From: Albula goreensis
Taxonomy: Eukaryota; Chordata; Actinopteri; Albuliformes; Albulidae
Length of the DNA: 64,000 nucleotides
Assembly (NCBI GenBank): GCA_022829145.1
Contig: CM040743.1
Location: forward strand, 30,555,646 to 30,619,645
Direction: 5' to 3'
Within the stretch, counting starts at the first letter, position 1. Each line of letters begins with the position of its first letter. The notes beneath the pieces were generated by a model. The model saw nothing but the letters and a program-made list of their open reading frames with translations. It ran no database searches and was not told the DNA's origin. Below are positions 1 through 13,500 of this stretch, in pieces. Both the position numbers and the translations under genes were made by a program.

Positions 1-1225
1 AAATCAACAAATTTGTCACTGAAATTTATATTTAGGGGATTGACCACAGCCAGACTTAATTGCAACCAGCTCTGCCTGAGTTTAAAAAGCATTTTTATGA
101 AACCTTGCCATCAGAAAGAAGAGGTCACCACAAAGTTTCTACAGGCACACAATGACAAGATCAAAGGAACTCCCAGAACAACTAAGGAAAAAGGTTGTGG
201 AGCTATATCAGTCTGGAAAAGGTTACAAAGCCAATTCTAAGGCTGTTGAACTCCAGCAAACCACAAACTTGTGAAGAAGTGCAGTCCTCTCTGTCATCAG
301 TTAAGATCATCGTCCATGACTCTGCAATAAGAAAGACGCAGGGAAAAATTGGGCCTCATAAAGGAGTGGCAAGGCGCAAACTACTGTTCTCCTAGAATAA
401 CATAAAAGCTCATCCCAAATTTGCTAATAAGCACCTGAATGATGCTCCAGTCTTTGCGATAATATTCAATATTCAATGGATATACTAAAATTGTAAGTCC
501 TCTTTTTTCTGGCTTAAAACCAGTACAGTATTCCACTGCAAGAGCACCATACCTACATTGCAACATGGAGGTGGCAGTGTGTTGGCATGGGAATGTTTTG
601 CTGCCTCAGGATCAAAACGACTTGTAATTGTTGAAGAGAGCATGAATCCTGATGTATACCATTGTCAAGGAGAGTGTCCGACCATCTAATATGCCCACCC
701 TGCGTAATTGGGTGATGCAGAAGGACAGTGATCCTAAACGTACGTGCAAGTCCCCATAGGAATGGCTGAAAAGAAGCTAAATTAAAGTGTTGCGGTGGCC
801 TAGTCTGACTTGAACCCAATGGCGATGCTGTGGCAGGACCTGAAAAGACATGCTCTTGCTTGGGGACCAACACAATTGTCAGAGATAAAGCAGTTATTCA
901 AGGAAGAGTGGGCCAAGATTCCTAGATGTGAGAGGTTCATAATAGAGTATAGGAAATGATTTGTCGCAGTTATTGCCACTGAGAATGGTCAAACCAAATA
1001 TTAAGCTTATTAAGTTTTATGCAGTTACTTTCTCACAGTGGCAATATTGGTAATTAGTAACTATCTTTATTGAATAAATGAAATAATGATGTACAAACTA
1101 TGTTTGCATGGGTTTCCCTAATATTATATTTTATTTAAATATCTGAAACCATTCAGTGAGAGAAATACGCAATGAAAGTGGAAATCAGGAAGGGGGCAAA
1201 ACCTTTTTTCAGGACACTATGTGAC
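1..1225 (+). mobile_element. Tc1/mariner-like DNA transposon fossil, left end outside window
   Basis: A decayed Tc1-type element fills the first 1.2 kb. Its transposase remnant lies in the middle (separate entry). The 3' flank carries the AT-rich trailer usual for fish Tc1 elements and ends near 1190-1225 in a GGGGGCAAAACCTTTTTTCA stretch, which resembles a Tc1 terminal repeat. The matching left terminus must lie before base 1, so the TA target duplication cannot be checked. The many stops and frameshifts show it has long been immobile. Family placement is by translated motifs; the exact subfamily is not known. Confidence 0.75.
152..1004 (+). pseudogene. Tc1-like transposase pseudogene
   Basis: This is the remnant of a DDE transposase that cut and pasted a Tc1/mariner element. 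It can be followed through several frames from an ATG at 152 to a TAA at 1002-1004. Visible family pieces: the N-terminal helix-turn-helix start (MTRSKELPEQLRKKVVELYQ), the glycine-rich block before the second catalytic region (LQHGGGSVLAWECFAASG near 558-613), the DND-like region written as MQKDSDPK near 717-740, and the C-terminal end (WAKIPRCERF, then VAVIATENGQTKY and stop). At least four frameshifts or stops break it. About 285 codons remain, below the usual ~340, so there are internal deletions. No neighbouring gene is associated. Confidence 0.8.
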
Positions 1226-3560
<2,335 letters not shown>

Positions 3561-4011
3561 CATTTGTTTATTGGAGAATGCCTAGACATGGACAAGCACA
3601 CACTAACATGTGGAAATGCATGCACACAACTATTCATTCAAAAATGCTCATACAATCCTGACAACATTTTATAAACGGAATTACCATTCAGCCCAACAGG
3701 GCTTGCCATTTACTTTAAACCTGCAGGATATCCAAAACTTCTTCAAATCTGCACTTCAACACTGCAGGGGTCTCTGCCTTTACTATTTGACCTGCCAACC
3801 TAACTTAAAGAATTGATAACTGATATCCTTATTGATGTCACTATCTGAAAAAACTTCCAGACATCACTGTTAATTTTTTCCTTCTCTATGCCCCCACAGT
3901 CTGCTGACTGAACGCATTTTAGGCACCCATTAAGTTCAAAGATATTGTGATATTATATTTTCCATGTATGATGGGTTTATCGGAGCATAACCCCATCATA
4001 AGATGGGAAAC

Positions 4012-4013
<2 letters not shown>

Positions 4014-4064
<51 letters not shown>
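4014..4064. repeat. (TA)n microsatellite
   Basis: Pure TA dinucleotide run of about 25 units. It follows a small imperfect hairpin, GATGGGTTTAT and ATAACCCCATC around a six-base loop at 3970-3997. The false frame across it reads Ile-Tyr repeats. Confidence 0.95.
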
Positions 4065-4066
<2 letters not shown>

Positions 4067-4084
4067 CAATCATATCTTTTATGT

Positions 4085-4177
4085 GAGTCATTGTCTGTAA
4101 CAGGTATCTCAGCTGCTTTTTTGTCCAGGTCTCTCTTGCAAAAGGGTTAAATAAAGGTTAAATAGATTAAATAAAAA
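4085..4177 (+). repeat. 3' tail of a non-LTR retrotransposon (LINE-like)
   Basis: The block GTCCAGGTCTCTCTTGCAAA followed by a TAAATAAAGGTTAAATA tail is the layout seen at the 3' ends of many fish LINE and LINE-mobilised repeats, where the tail is a short tandem word rather than poly-A. Only the last ~90 bases are present, as expected from 5' truncation during target-primed reverse transcription. No coding sequence of the element is visible. The family name is not certain. Confidence 0.55.
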
Positions 4178-5094
4178 AATGCTGTGTAGATTTAGTTTAT
4201 ACCTGCCATTCCTATAAATCATATTTTTATGAGTCAAGAGGATGTGAGCAAGAGGGTGAATCTCCATATAAACCTGCAAACCTATAATACTGTTCAGATG
4301 CAGGGCTTACAGCTTGATCCGAACACATCAAGCCTTGTGTTAGAGGCGCACGGCACGATAAAAGGACTCTTAAAACTTCCCTGCCCACGTAGTAGCTCGG
4401 ATGACCTCATTCACTCATAAAGTCCCAGTGAGAAGGTACACAGTTAGATAGCCTACAAATTTCCCTGCAGGAATTTGTCCCATCCCTTGCACAGCTCCTG
4501 CTTCACATAGGGTGCGTGGCTGTGAAAACAGAACTCCCTTGAGCTGCCAGGGAAGAAAAAATTTGTATAAATCTGCTGAACTGGGGCTATATCCCTTCAA
4601 CTAAGACACACTTCTGCTTAGAAAACAAGTTCTAATGAAACTAACCATGATCTCCTGACCAAAGTTGCACTTGACTGATATGCTCGGGACAAATTTTCCC
4701 CAAAGGCTATTAAAAAAGATTTAGAGATCTGTCTTTAGGTTTTGTTGACAGAAATATTGATGGGGTCTAAGTGGATGTCTTCCTTTCCCCAGTAATGCTG
4801 AATGGATATCTTTTGTTGGTGTCATTGAGCCCTCCACACATCAATGTGACAGCCTCCGACTGGCCAGGACAGGCTATTTTTTCATTTTGTCTTTTTAACA
4901 AGACCTGCCAGGGTACACACCAACGGTGCAGTGTCCTTAATCCCACTGAAGGAGAATACCCAACGGCTATAACTTTTGCTCCAGTGTCCATAATCCAATA
5001 AACATTCCTTTTTAGGATAAAAGGATATTGCGCATGGAATCTGGCGAAATGTTTCACTGAATAGCCTTCAACAGACAGTACTTAAAGCCATTTG
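4178..5094. other. Non-coding stretch between two facing retrotransposon tails
   Basis: No gene recognised. Frames of 76 and 96 codons overlap on opposite strands at 4770-5057; neither shows a domain, signal peptide or splice context, so both are taken as chance. Confidence 0.5.
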
Positions 5095-5425
5095 TTTTGT
5101 TTTACCTTTATTTCACCTGGCAGGCTAAGTAAGAAATCACTTCATCCTTTGTAGTGGTTTGGGATTACAAGGGATTGTTTACCCGGTCAGGTGTAGGGCA
5201 GCCATATGTTGGAATTTGACTAGGACACCTGAGGGTAACAGCTCCACTCTTTTGAAAAGTGCCATTGGGTCTTTAATGACTACAACAAATCAGGGCCTCA
5301 GTTTAAAATTCCTGATATTTCTGCTGGAGGACAGAATCTTCCACACCACTGTGCTGGGTGATATAATATCCATTTGGTCCAGAGGGAAGAGTGCCCCCTG
5401 CTGGCCAATCAACAACCCTTGAAGA
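5095..5425 (-). repeat. Diverged teleost interspersed repeat (LINE/SINE tail type)
   Basis: The left edge ACCTTTATTTCACCTGG is the reverse complement of a CCAGGTGAAATAAAGGT tail, so the element probably reads on the minus strand. The body has blocks typical of a repeat common in fish genomes: GACACCTGAGGGTAACAGCT, ACTCTTTTGAAAAGTGCC, GGGTCTTTAATGACTACA and, near the right end, GTGCCCCCTGCTGGCC. An 87-codon frame through it is incidental. Recognition is from memory of the family's wording, not from a search; the class is uncertain. Confidence 0.55.
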
Positions 5426-7989
5426 ATGAGGATACATCTGGAAGAGGTTTTCTATCCAAGCACTAAATTCAAATCTAAAAACAACCACAGGAATTTCAAA
5501 ACAGATGTTTATGCACACATAATATGTAGTTGTACTTTCTGCATGTAAAGGGATCGTCAGCAGCAGCAGTGCAGCAGGAAATTGATGTAAATGTCTGCCG
5601 TTTTACTGACCAGTTCAGTGGATTTTAAAATGCATAACACAAGCTTGATGGTCCCTGAAAGCAAGCAAAATCTGAGTGGTTTATCATTATGTATGCCGGT
5701 GGACACTTTTACCCACTTTGCAATTTTTTGTTGCTGCATAAACTTGTTATTTTGATGCTGCTAATGTTGCCTGTTACATATTTGCAGTGCTAATAGAAGT
5801 GTGCTTGGCAGACGTCAGTGGTAATACTGTTCAGTTTTCAGTGGAACCATTCAAGTTTTATGTGGAGTGAATGAGACCATGCTGTCCCTCTACGGCATAA
5901 CTAGTCAGTACATATTTAGCTCTGTTTCTCATCATTGCTACAAATTAGAATAATTTGGATTTGTATAACAGCAATAGCTTATCTGATGTGCCAGTAGACC
6001 ACCAAAAGCATAAGAATGCAGGATTATATGACAAGTATATAGAATCAGCTACACAAGGGGTTGTTTTCCAAAGCATAAAATAAATGTTTACCAAAAAAAC
6101 AGATATGGTCCTGACACACCAGCCATCAATATGAAAAACTGTATGTCTATGAATGAAATTGTAAACTGAATAAAAGGAGTTAATCTTGTGTGTCCCTGAT
6201 GTAGTTGTAAGGCATGGTAATGCTAATTTAAAAGCCATACAGTTAGTTCCTATAAATACTGACAGAGCAATATTATAGCATCTTAATAGCTATAAAGCAT
6301 CTCTGAATATTAATAATTTGTGCATTGATGGAATATCTATGTGTAGACACTAAGTATTCACCTTCATGTGCGAATCAGAGTCATGAAAACATTGCACATT
6401 TTGTGAATATTCATCATGTCCTTCGAATATACACACCCCCAAAAGGTGTACCCTAAAGCACCTAGCAACCACAATGTGTTGAAGATATTGGATGCAAAGA
6501 GATAAGTGGTACAAAACTAAGGGAATTATGCTGTTCTCCTTGTCTGTGAGTACTGCTTGCTCACCTGCCAGCCTAACCTCACAAACTCTCACCCCTCACT
6601 CCAGGCTGGTGGCTCCTCATTGTCATTGTGTGCATGCAGAGATTGCGAGTTTAAATATAATAGCCACAATACCATCATATTCCTGATCAGTTTTATTTAT
6701 TCACTTCATTTCTGAAACTTGAGATTGGGGTTAAAAGTCATGCTGTAGATATGTATGGTTCTAATGATTTCAGTTTCTCACTTTTTAGCCATACTTTAAA
6801 ATGTTTTGTGAGTGTATGTGTGTGGAGTTCAATCTAAGTTGTTAACCTATTCAAGAGATCAGCCACAGGTCAGTAAATCCTCCTCCCATTGCAATTATTT
6901 GTTAAAATTTAATAAATCATGTGGACATATAAACCTCCAAAGAAGTGAGAGTCATGTTAAAACTAGTCATTTGTGAAATATTGTGGGTGTTCAATAGGAT
7001 TTCAACCATAGAACAGATATACTTTTGATCAACATGCAAAGTTATTGGCATATGTACATGGAATAATGTAGCTGTCTTAGCTGTCATATTTTAATGTTTA
7101 TGAGTTAAGAAATTAGTTTTGCTTACACATATACCACATCGCGCAATGTACAATTACCACAGAGAGTCTTGCCATCAAAATAATAACGTTCTGCAATGAG
7201 TCCAGACAGTAGTACTGCAAGACCCTCAAGCTGGTAACAATTGTCAATCACCCCAACACAGCAGTAGTTGAGGTGCTGTTTATTTTCTTGTCAACCAGTG
7301 CAGCTCCTCTGTCTTGGCGGACGACCATTTTCCCTTCAGGTTTTTTTTCCTGGGCCTGGAACAGCTGTGATGTGGTTTCAGTAGATACTTGAAAGGGACC
7401 AAAACAAAAGTAAATGCATTCAAAAACTGATTTTAAACATGCACAGGATTAATCCTACTTAATACCATCACAGAGGTTCAAAGCATGCGGCTGTCTGTAT
7501 CTCCTCCACTGTCAGCTGTTCTCACCTGTTAAAGTATCGTACAAGAGCACTCAAATTGCTGTTTTCTTTTGGTAAACTGTAATTGAAATATATAACATAA
7601 CAGTCAACCAGAAATGTTTTATATATTCCCGGGATGACGACCATTACTGCCATCATTTAATAACTCAACGCACATTTTATAGATTAGCCTTTCGCATTCT
7701 TGAATTTCTTTAAAGAAGCTAATGCTGTGAAGCTGCTGGAAACCGACTGAGATTAATCTGATTTTGGGGGGTTCGAGCAGAGAAGGTAGAGACCCACTAC
7801 TCAGGTTTGAAACAATACCAAGATTGGCCAGCAGCTAGGTTGGAAAATGTACCCAACATAATTCTTTTAAAAAGACCACCCCCCCCAACAATTTACAATT
7901 ACCCGAAATTAGTAAAAGGTTTATTAGATGTTTACAACACTATGACAAATTTAGCAAAATTGAGAATCTAGGTTAGAGATGTGGTTCAC
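5426..7989. other. AT-rich non-coding stretch
   Basis: Nothing recognisable as a gene or complete repeat. Short frames (60-97 codons) occur on both strands without motifs. 7300-7420 is pyrimidine-rich. A run of nine C at 7868-7877 is the only homopolymer of note. Confidence 0.5.
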
Positions 7990-8436
7990 TATGGGGTCCC
8001 AGAAGGGCAAGTTGCATAAATAGTTTATTTTTTTTTTTGTTTCACCAACCCTCTTCATTTTTCACCACATATTAAAATATTCCCTCATTCCTTTTTTCAT
8101 GTCACCAGTCCTATTCATTTTCATTACATATTTGAAAAATAATTCTTCATTGCGTTTTTAATTTCACCATCCCTTTTTATTTTTTCACCACCTTTTTAAT
8201 TACATCAACGGTTTTTTAATTTCACCAACCCTTAATTTCACCAACCAATTTTTTCCACCACAGTTTAAAATATACCCTCTAAACTTTCATAAACTCTTTG
8301 TTGATTTTACCAATCACATTTATTTTTCACCACATTTAAAATAAACTCCCTCATTTCTTTTCATTTTTACCCACTCTGTTTAATTTTCACCACTTTTAAA
8401 TAAGGTTAACACAACTTGCCCTTCAGGGCCACCGTA
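7990..8436. mobile_element. Non-autonomous DNA transposon with internal tandem array
   Basis: A 447-bp unit is bounded by 25-bp inverted repeats, left 7990-8014 (starts TATGGGGTCCC) and right 8412-8436 (its complement starts TACGGTGGCCC). The arms match at 21 of 25 positions and share the inner core GAAGGGCAAGTTG. Both ends are flanked by the same six bases, GTTCAC (7984-7989 and 8437-8442), as expected of a target-site duplication. The interior has no coding potential. It is a degenerate array of roughly 60-75-bp units that alternate TTCACCAACCC and TTTTTCACCACAT with CCCTCATT blocks, so one strand is almost all pyrimidine plus A. The superfamily is unclear; a hAT relative is possible, but hAT duplications are normally 8 bp. 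Confidence 0.8.
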
Positions 8437-8442
8437 GTTCAC

Positions 8443-9343
8443 AGCCTCAGCACACACAAAATTCTAAAGCATGATGAGATGAGAAACATGACAGGACCAT
8501 GAATTGAATGAAAAATTGAATATGAAGGGAAACTTTATATTTGGGATCATATTTGACAAACAGATACAGTCTAAAGAACATGCCAGTCAGATCAACAGCA
8601 TGTTTGGTTCCAGATACCCCTGCAGACTGCAAGAAGATGGGAGAATCGGAAGAAGCTTTTTGAAACCTGTGGGTCAGCAGAAAACACATTAAGATTAGGT
8701 TCTGTTTCAAGACAGTAACTGGAGTTGTCCTCTGTTTTCTCTTAAGTGTGCTGTTTTTGGTAAATGGGGGTGAGACTGGTAAATAAATTTATCACTTAAC
8801 AGCTAAGAATGTGCCTTAGTATTTGCATATTATCTTAAAAAAAGGATTGTTTTATCCAGCATTTTCAGAACCACTGTTGCAGTAGACAAAACAACACTTC
8901 CAATCACACTCCCAATCACACAGTAATGCAGCATTCACAAAAACATATATCCAATCACACAACAGACTTAATATTCAAATGTTCACATGCCCACTAGGAA
9001 ATGCCAGTACCCATTGTGGGAACAGAAATTCAGATGTCATTTGCCAATAACATACTTTCAGGACTGAATTCAACCTTTTTCACTCACCATGACAACTAAA
9101 ACACTGGTGTCCTATATGCGCATCTTGTTTAATGGTTTTACATGTGAATTCCATCACGTCTTTAATTATGTACATCTTATAATTTAATTTCTGTAGTTTT
9201 CTTTTTTGATACATTTTGATTGGTAATGATGTCATTGTGGTGGTTGGTGCATAAACAGCCAAGATTTATCGCCACAGTTTTGTTAGTACTATTTAAAACG
9301 ACCTGACCCTCATTATAGAAAATTCATACTATATACTATATAC
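8443..9343. other. Non-coding stretch
   Basis: No gene recognised. The decamer CCAATCACAC occurs three times within 61 bases (8900, 8912 and 8951). Two overlapping frames of 62 and 87 codons at 8447-8710 on opposite strands have no motif. Confidence 0.5.
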
Positions 9344-10560
9344 TGTCAGGATTCTTAGCTGATACCTGCTACCCCAACACAGGTTCAACAGATCCATCCA
9401 CCATGGAAAACAGGACACAGAGTGCAGGTAAGCAGAATTGTATTTAGTTTTAAAATACACAAACAGTTCACGCAAGGATGGCTCTGTCCCCCGCTGACCT
9501 CCCCCTCCTATTTCCCCCTCTCCATGTCCCCTCACATCGCCAGAACTCGACACCGAGAGATAGGACATTTCCTTCACCGCAAACAATTCTTCCCTCAGCA
9601 GGCAAGTACCTCATTCCCACACACCACATGTGACCATGCGTTGGCTCCCACCTGTGTCCGCCCCTGCGGCACCACGGAACCCCTTTTGGCCTTCCGAGGG
9701 GGAGAGCACTGCACAGGTAGGTCTGCACACACTCAAACTCACACATCAAAAAGAAAACGTAAGGGCGTGGCGCAGGTCAGCCCGTGCCACAATGCAGGCC
9801 TCCTCTGTGCCCCAAAATAAGAAAAAACAAGTCTAAAAGAAAAAAGATATAGTGTAGTGCTGCTGCCTTGTTGTCTGCTCCAGGACCATTGCCTCCAGAC
9901 TCCTTGCAGTAGCTGACGTGCTGCTGTCTTCTCTGAGTTGAGGAACTGACCATGCTGGAGAGAGAGAGCGAGAGCAACAATGGTCATCCAATTCACCAGG
10001 CTGGGCAGAAACTAACAGTGGGGCACGTGTACACACACATCCAGCCCCATCCGATCCGCGGCCAGCCACACTTTATCTACCTGTCGCAGGGTCTTCTCAG
10101 CAGCAGCCTCGGCAACCAACGCTCCGTCGCCGCTCATACCCAGCGCTCACACTCTTAAAATGGGAATCCCACTCCAGGATTCCCACCACCCAAAATAAAG
10201 TAAAGGACATCAAAACAATTTCCACAACAAAAGAAAACAAATATTAATCCAACAAAAACCACAGGCTAAAATGCAAACCAAAGATAGCTTAACCAAAGAA
10301 AACGTAAATTCCCTGTCTAAAATCCTGCTTTCACCCAAAGCTGTCACCAACTAACAAACAACAAACTAACTAACTAACTAACTAACTGCTGAGCTCCGTA
10401 AATATTCCATCTCTGGCTCTAATTGTCCAGGCGAGGACAGCTGCATGTGCCCCAGCAGAATGAGCGATGAGAAAACCAATTCCCCATTCCTGCACTTACA
10501 CCCGTACCACCTAATTATCAGTTAGCAACAAGAAACTCAACCAAACGGTGGCAGCTGTCA
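9344..10560 (-). mobile_element. LTR-like repeat, possible solo LTR
   Basis: This 1.2-kb block differs from its surroundings: it is GC- and CpG-richer, C-rich on the plus strand, and lacks convincing coding frames despite several 60-130-codon openings. It begins TGTCAGGATT and ends GCAGCTGTCA, giving TG...CA ends with an echoed TGTCA at both borders. Near the right side it carries A-rich CAAAAC/AACAAA wording and a (CTAA)n run at 10367-10387, both common in fish LTRs. The five bases outside (TATAC and GGCTC) do not match, so a clean target duplication is absent. The minus-strand orientation is a guess from the antisense-looking TTTA/AAAATA wording. It could instead be an unclassified repeat. 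Confidence 0.4.
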
Positions 10561-13500
10561 GGCTCATTGCCTGATAAAATCTTTTCAGTGCCTGTAAATA
10601 TGATTTCATACTGCAAGTTAATGTAAGCTTCTGCATTTGTACGTGAACATATGCAGCAGTAGAAGCAGCAACACATCACTTGAATAGTTATTATCGTCTG
10701 TGGATGTTTCTTAATTATTTGTGTTCATAACACCTTTCGATTAATCATATGTATTACTAATAACATTCTTTTGTCACCCATATTAACCTTTCATACTTAC
10801 ATTATCAGCATAGGTGACAAGTACATTTTTCATCTTTGCTTCTGTGTTATTTTCTTCCAGGTCTCCAATTCTGGGCTTTGCCTGTTATCTTTACTTGTAA
10901 ATTATGCCACTGTTTATCGTGTACTGATGAACAGTCGGTCTTGGGCTACATGAATATTTATGAATTTTCCAGATTCAAAGCCCCTGGCATTTCCAGAGGT
11001 GAACAAAAGGAGTCCATGTAATAAGAGATATTTCAATTTCAGTGATTATATAGCAATTGTAATGTCATAGATGAAAGCTGTTATTGCAGGGTGGTAAAAG
11101 GAATGAAACTACATCATAGATGCCATAAAATCTGAATACAAAAACCCAGCAAAATATGACTGACACAAATTGTTGTTGGTGGTGGATTTTTTTAATTATT
11201 GTTTGAGGGCATCAGATGAGCAGGAATGTAAAAAATCTCAATTATTGACTTTCATGAAAAGGTTTGCTTGTGTTCTTTTGGCTGAATACTAAAATAACAA
11301 GACTCTACCATTCAGATTTATAATTAGTAGTTTAATCATTTTTTGTGGTCTGTTTTCTATTGGACCAAATGTATCTTTTGAATGAAATCAGAAATTCGAA
11401 TTAGCATGATCAAATGGATAAATTCAAGTATATTACAATACAACACTCTCACACAAGGGCTTCTGAAAAACACTCAGTTGCCACTTACGGCTGTCAGTGG
11501 ACTTACACGACCATATCCTCCTGCTTTCATCACTGAGTTCTTTGTTGGCTGAAAATCCAGATTTACAAAATGGACTGTTTGCCACAGTCAGAGCACACAA
11601 AAATTGGGTTTGGAATGTGAATGGGGATGGAGTGGGGGTGGGGGGGGTTGTCAGTCAAGCATCTGTCTTCCATTTTATATTGCTTAGCTCTATTTGTATA
11701 GCCTCCAGGTTTTTCAGGCCACTCTCACGGCACCATCTCCAGGAGAATGGCTATTCAATCAAGTATTCAAGGCTAGATTGATATTATACTTTTTCATCAC
11801 CGGCTGAAAAATGACTGCACTTTCAACGCATGCCTTCACATCCAAAAATGCATAGCACAACCTAAAACCATTTCTACTAGCATGTGGTATACTTACTTAC
11901 AGCTAGGTAGCATTTCAGTTGTCAAAAATCACTACAAGCAGTGCAGCTGTTTGAGGTTTTAAATCACTGCACCCCGCCCCCCCCCCCGCCCCCCAACCCC
12001 CAACAGACCCTCAAGCTTTTACAGAATGGTCAGGCGGTGTTCACTCTTACATCTCACCACTTCTCATCTCCCCCCACAGGTCAGCAGTAGTTTCTGACTG
12101 TAGATTCCCCAGCATGGTTCTCTGGCTACCACACTCAAGAGAACAGCTCCTTCATATCAGCATTAACCAGACCTTACAGGACTGTGCTCAACCGCCGCAA
12201 TCCTGACCATCACAATGCATAATGTCTACCTTTTGACAGAAAGACAGACCAGTGTACAAAATGCTCAGAAGTAGAATACTAGTGGAAATGCCATTAGGAA
12301 TACATTTTTTAAAATTAAGTAGTCATTTATGCTATTCTGGGACCATTTTAGCTAGCAAGCAGGCTACTATGTCCACCCCATCTGTCATAAAATTTTATCT
12401 CTACATGGCTTATGAATAAATGCCCAATGATTAAAAGAAGTGCATACCTTTCTTAAGTGATGGTGTAAGAGAAAATGCCAACTGCTAATGCTGTCACAGA
12501 CTGACTGGTGTGAAAACAGCAGAACCCCACTCTTAAGTGTTAATTAATGGTTGAACATGACTGTATGACTGGCAACATAGTGCTGCTTCGTATAGAATAA
12601 AGATTAAAGGAATGTGAAGACAAAATGTGCTGATCTATGTGAAAATACACTGTAGTATGAAATCTTGCATTTCTGTGGTATGTTAACATAGAGCACAAAA
12701 AGTGTAAATGCAAGCGTTCCAACTGTGAAGGTTTCTGATGGTTCCATAATGATTAGGCTGGTTTCCTGACATGATTTGGATGCATGCAATCCTGTAGAAG
12801 ACAAAGTAATTACCAGTCATTATTTAACCTTTATAACATATAGCGTGTCATAACTTACTCCTTGTGATCTATGCGTAACGACCCATTTTATAAGGTAGAA
12901 GGAAAAAAAGAAGAAAAACCTCTCGCCAATTGTTGCTTTAAAGGCCAGAATGTGGCCATCAGGTAGTTTTCGGGACACAGAAACATTCTGCACAATTGTT
13001 CACCAATTTTCTATTATTGTTTATGTAATGAAATTGAGACAACTTTACCTGATGACGATCACATATAGAACAGTTCACAGTAAGCTCAGTTATTCTAAAG
13101 GCATGTATTTATGGCCTATGCATATATGTTTACTGAGTGCGTATGCTTGTAACCAATTCAGTCTACATTAATGATGCATTGTAATATATCTGTTGTAAAA
13201 GTAGCATACAGAGTATGTTTATACTGAGTAAATGTTATCGTTTATTCACTTTATTACAACTGCATTGTTGATATGTATAACATAGAAAACACAAATGAGA
13301 TTAATTTTACCTTATGGGACGAGCACAGTAAATTATTTGGTTTTTAATAACATTTTCCATTACAAAAATTTGCTCTGAAGAAAATGGTATATGGGCATAT
13401 GCAGTTACAATTATCTGTCCATAATTTGGGTACAGCCTGAAATATCGAAAACCATAGGAGGATTAAAACATTTCTTTCTTGAATTACAATTTGGCACATA

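Noticed and set aside
9422-9820. 132-codon frame and several overlapping frames in the GC-rich block
   Set aside because: Multiple overlapping open frames on both strands reflect GC-rich, stop-poor DNA; no transposon or host domain is seen.
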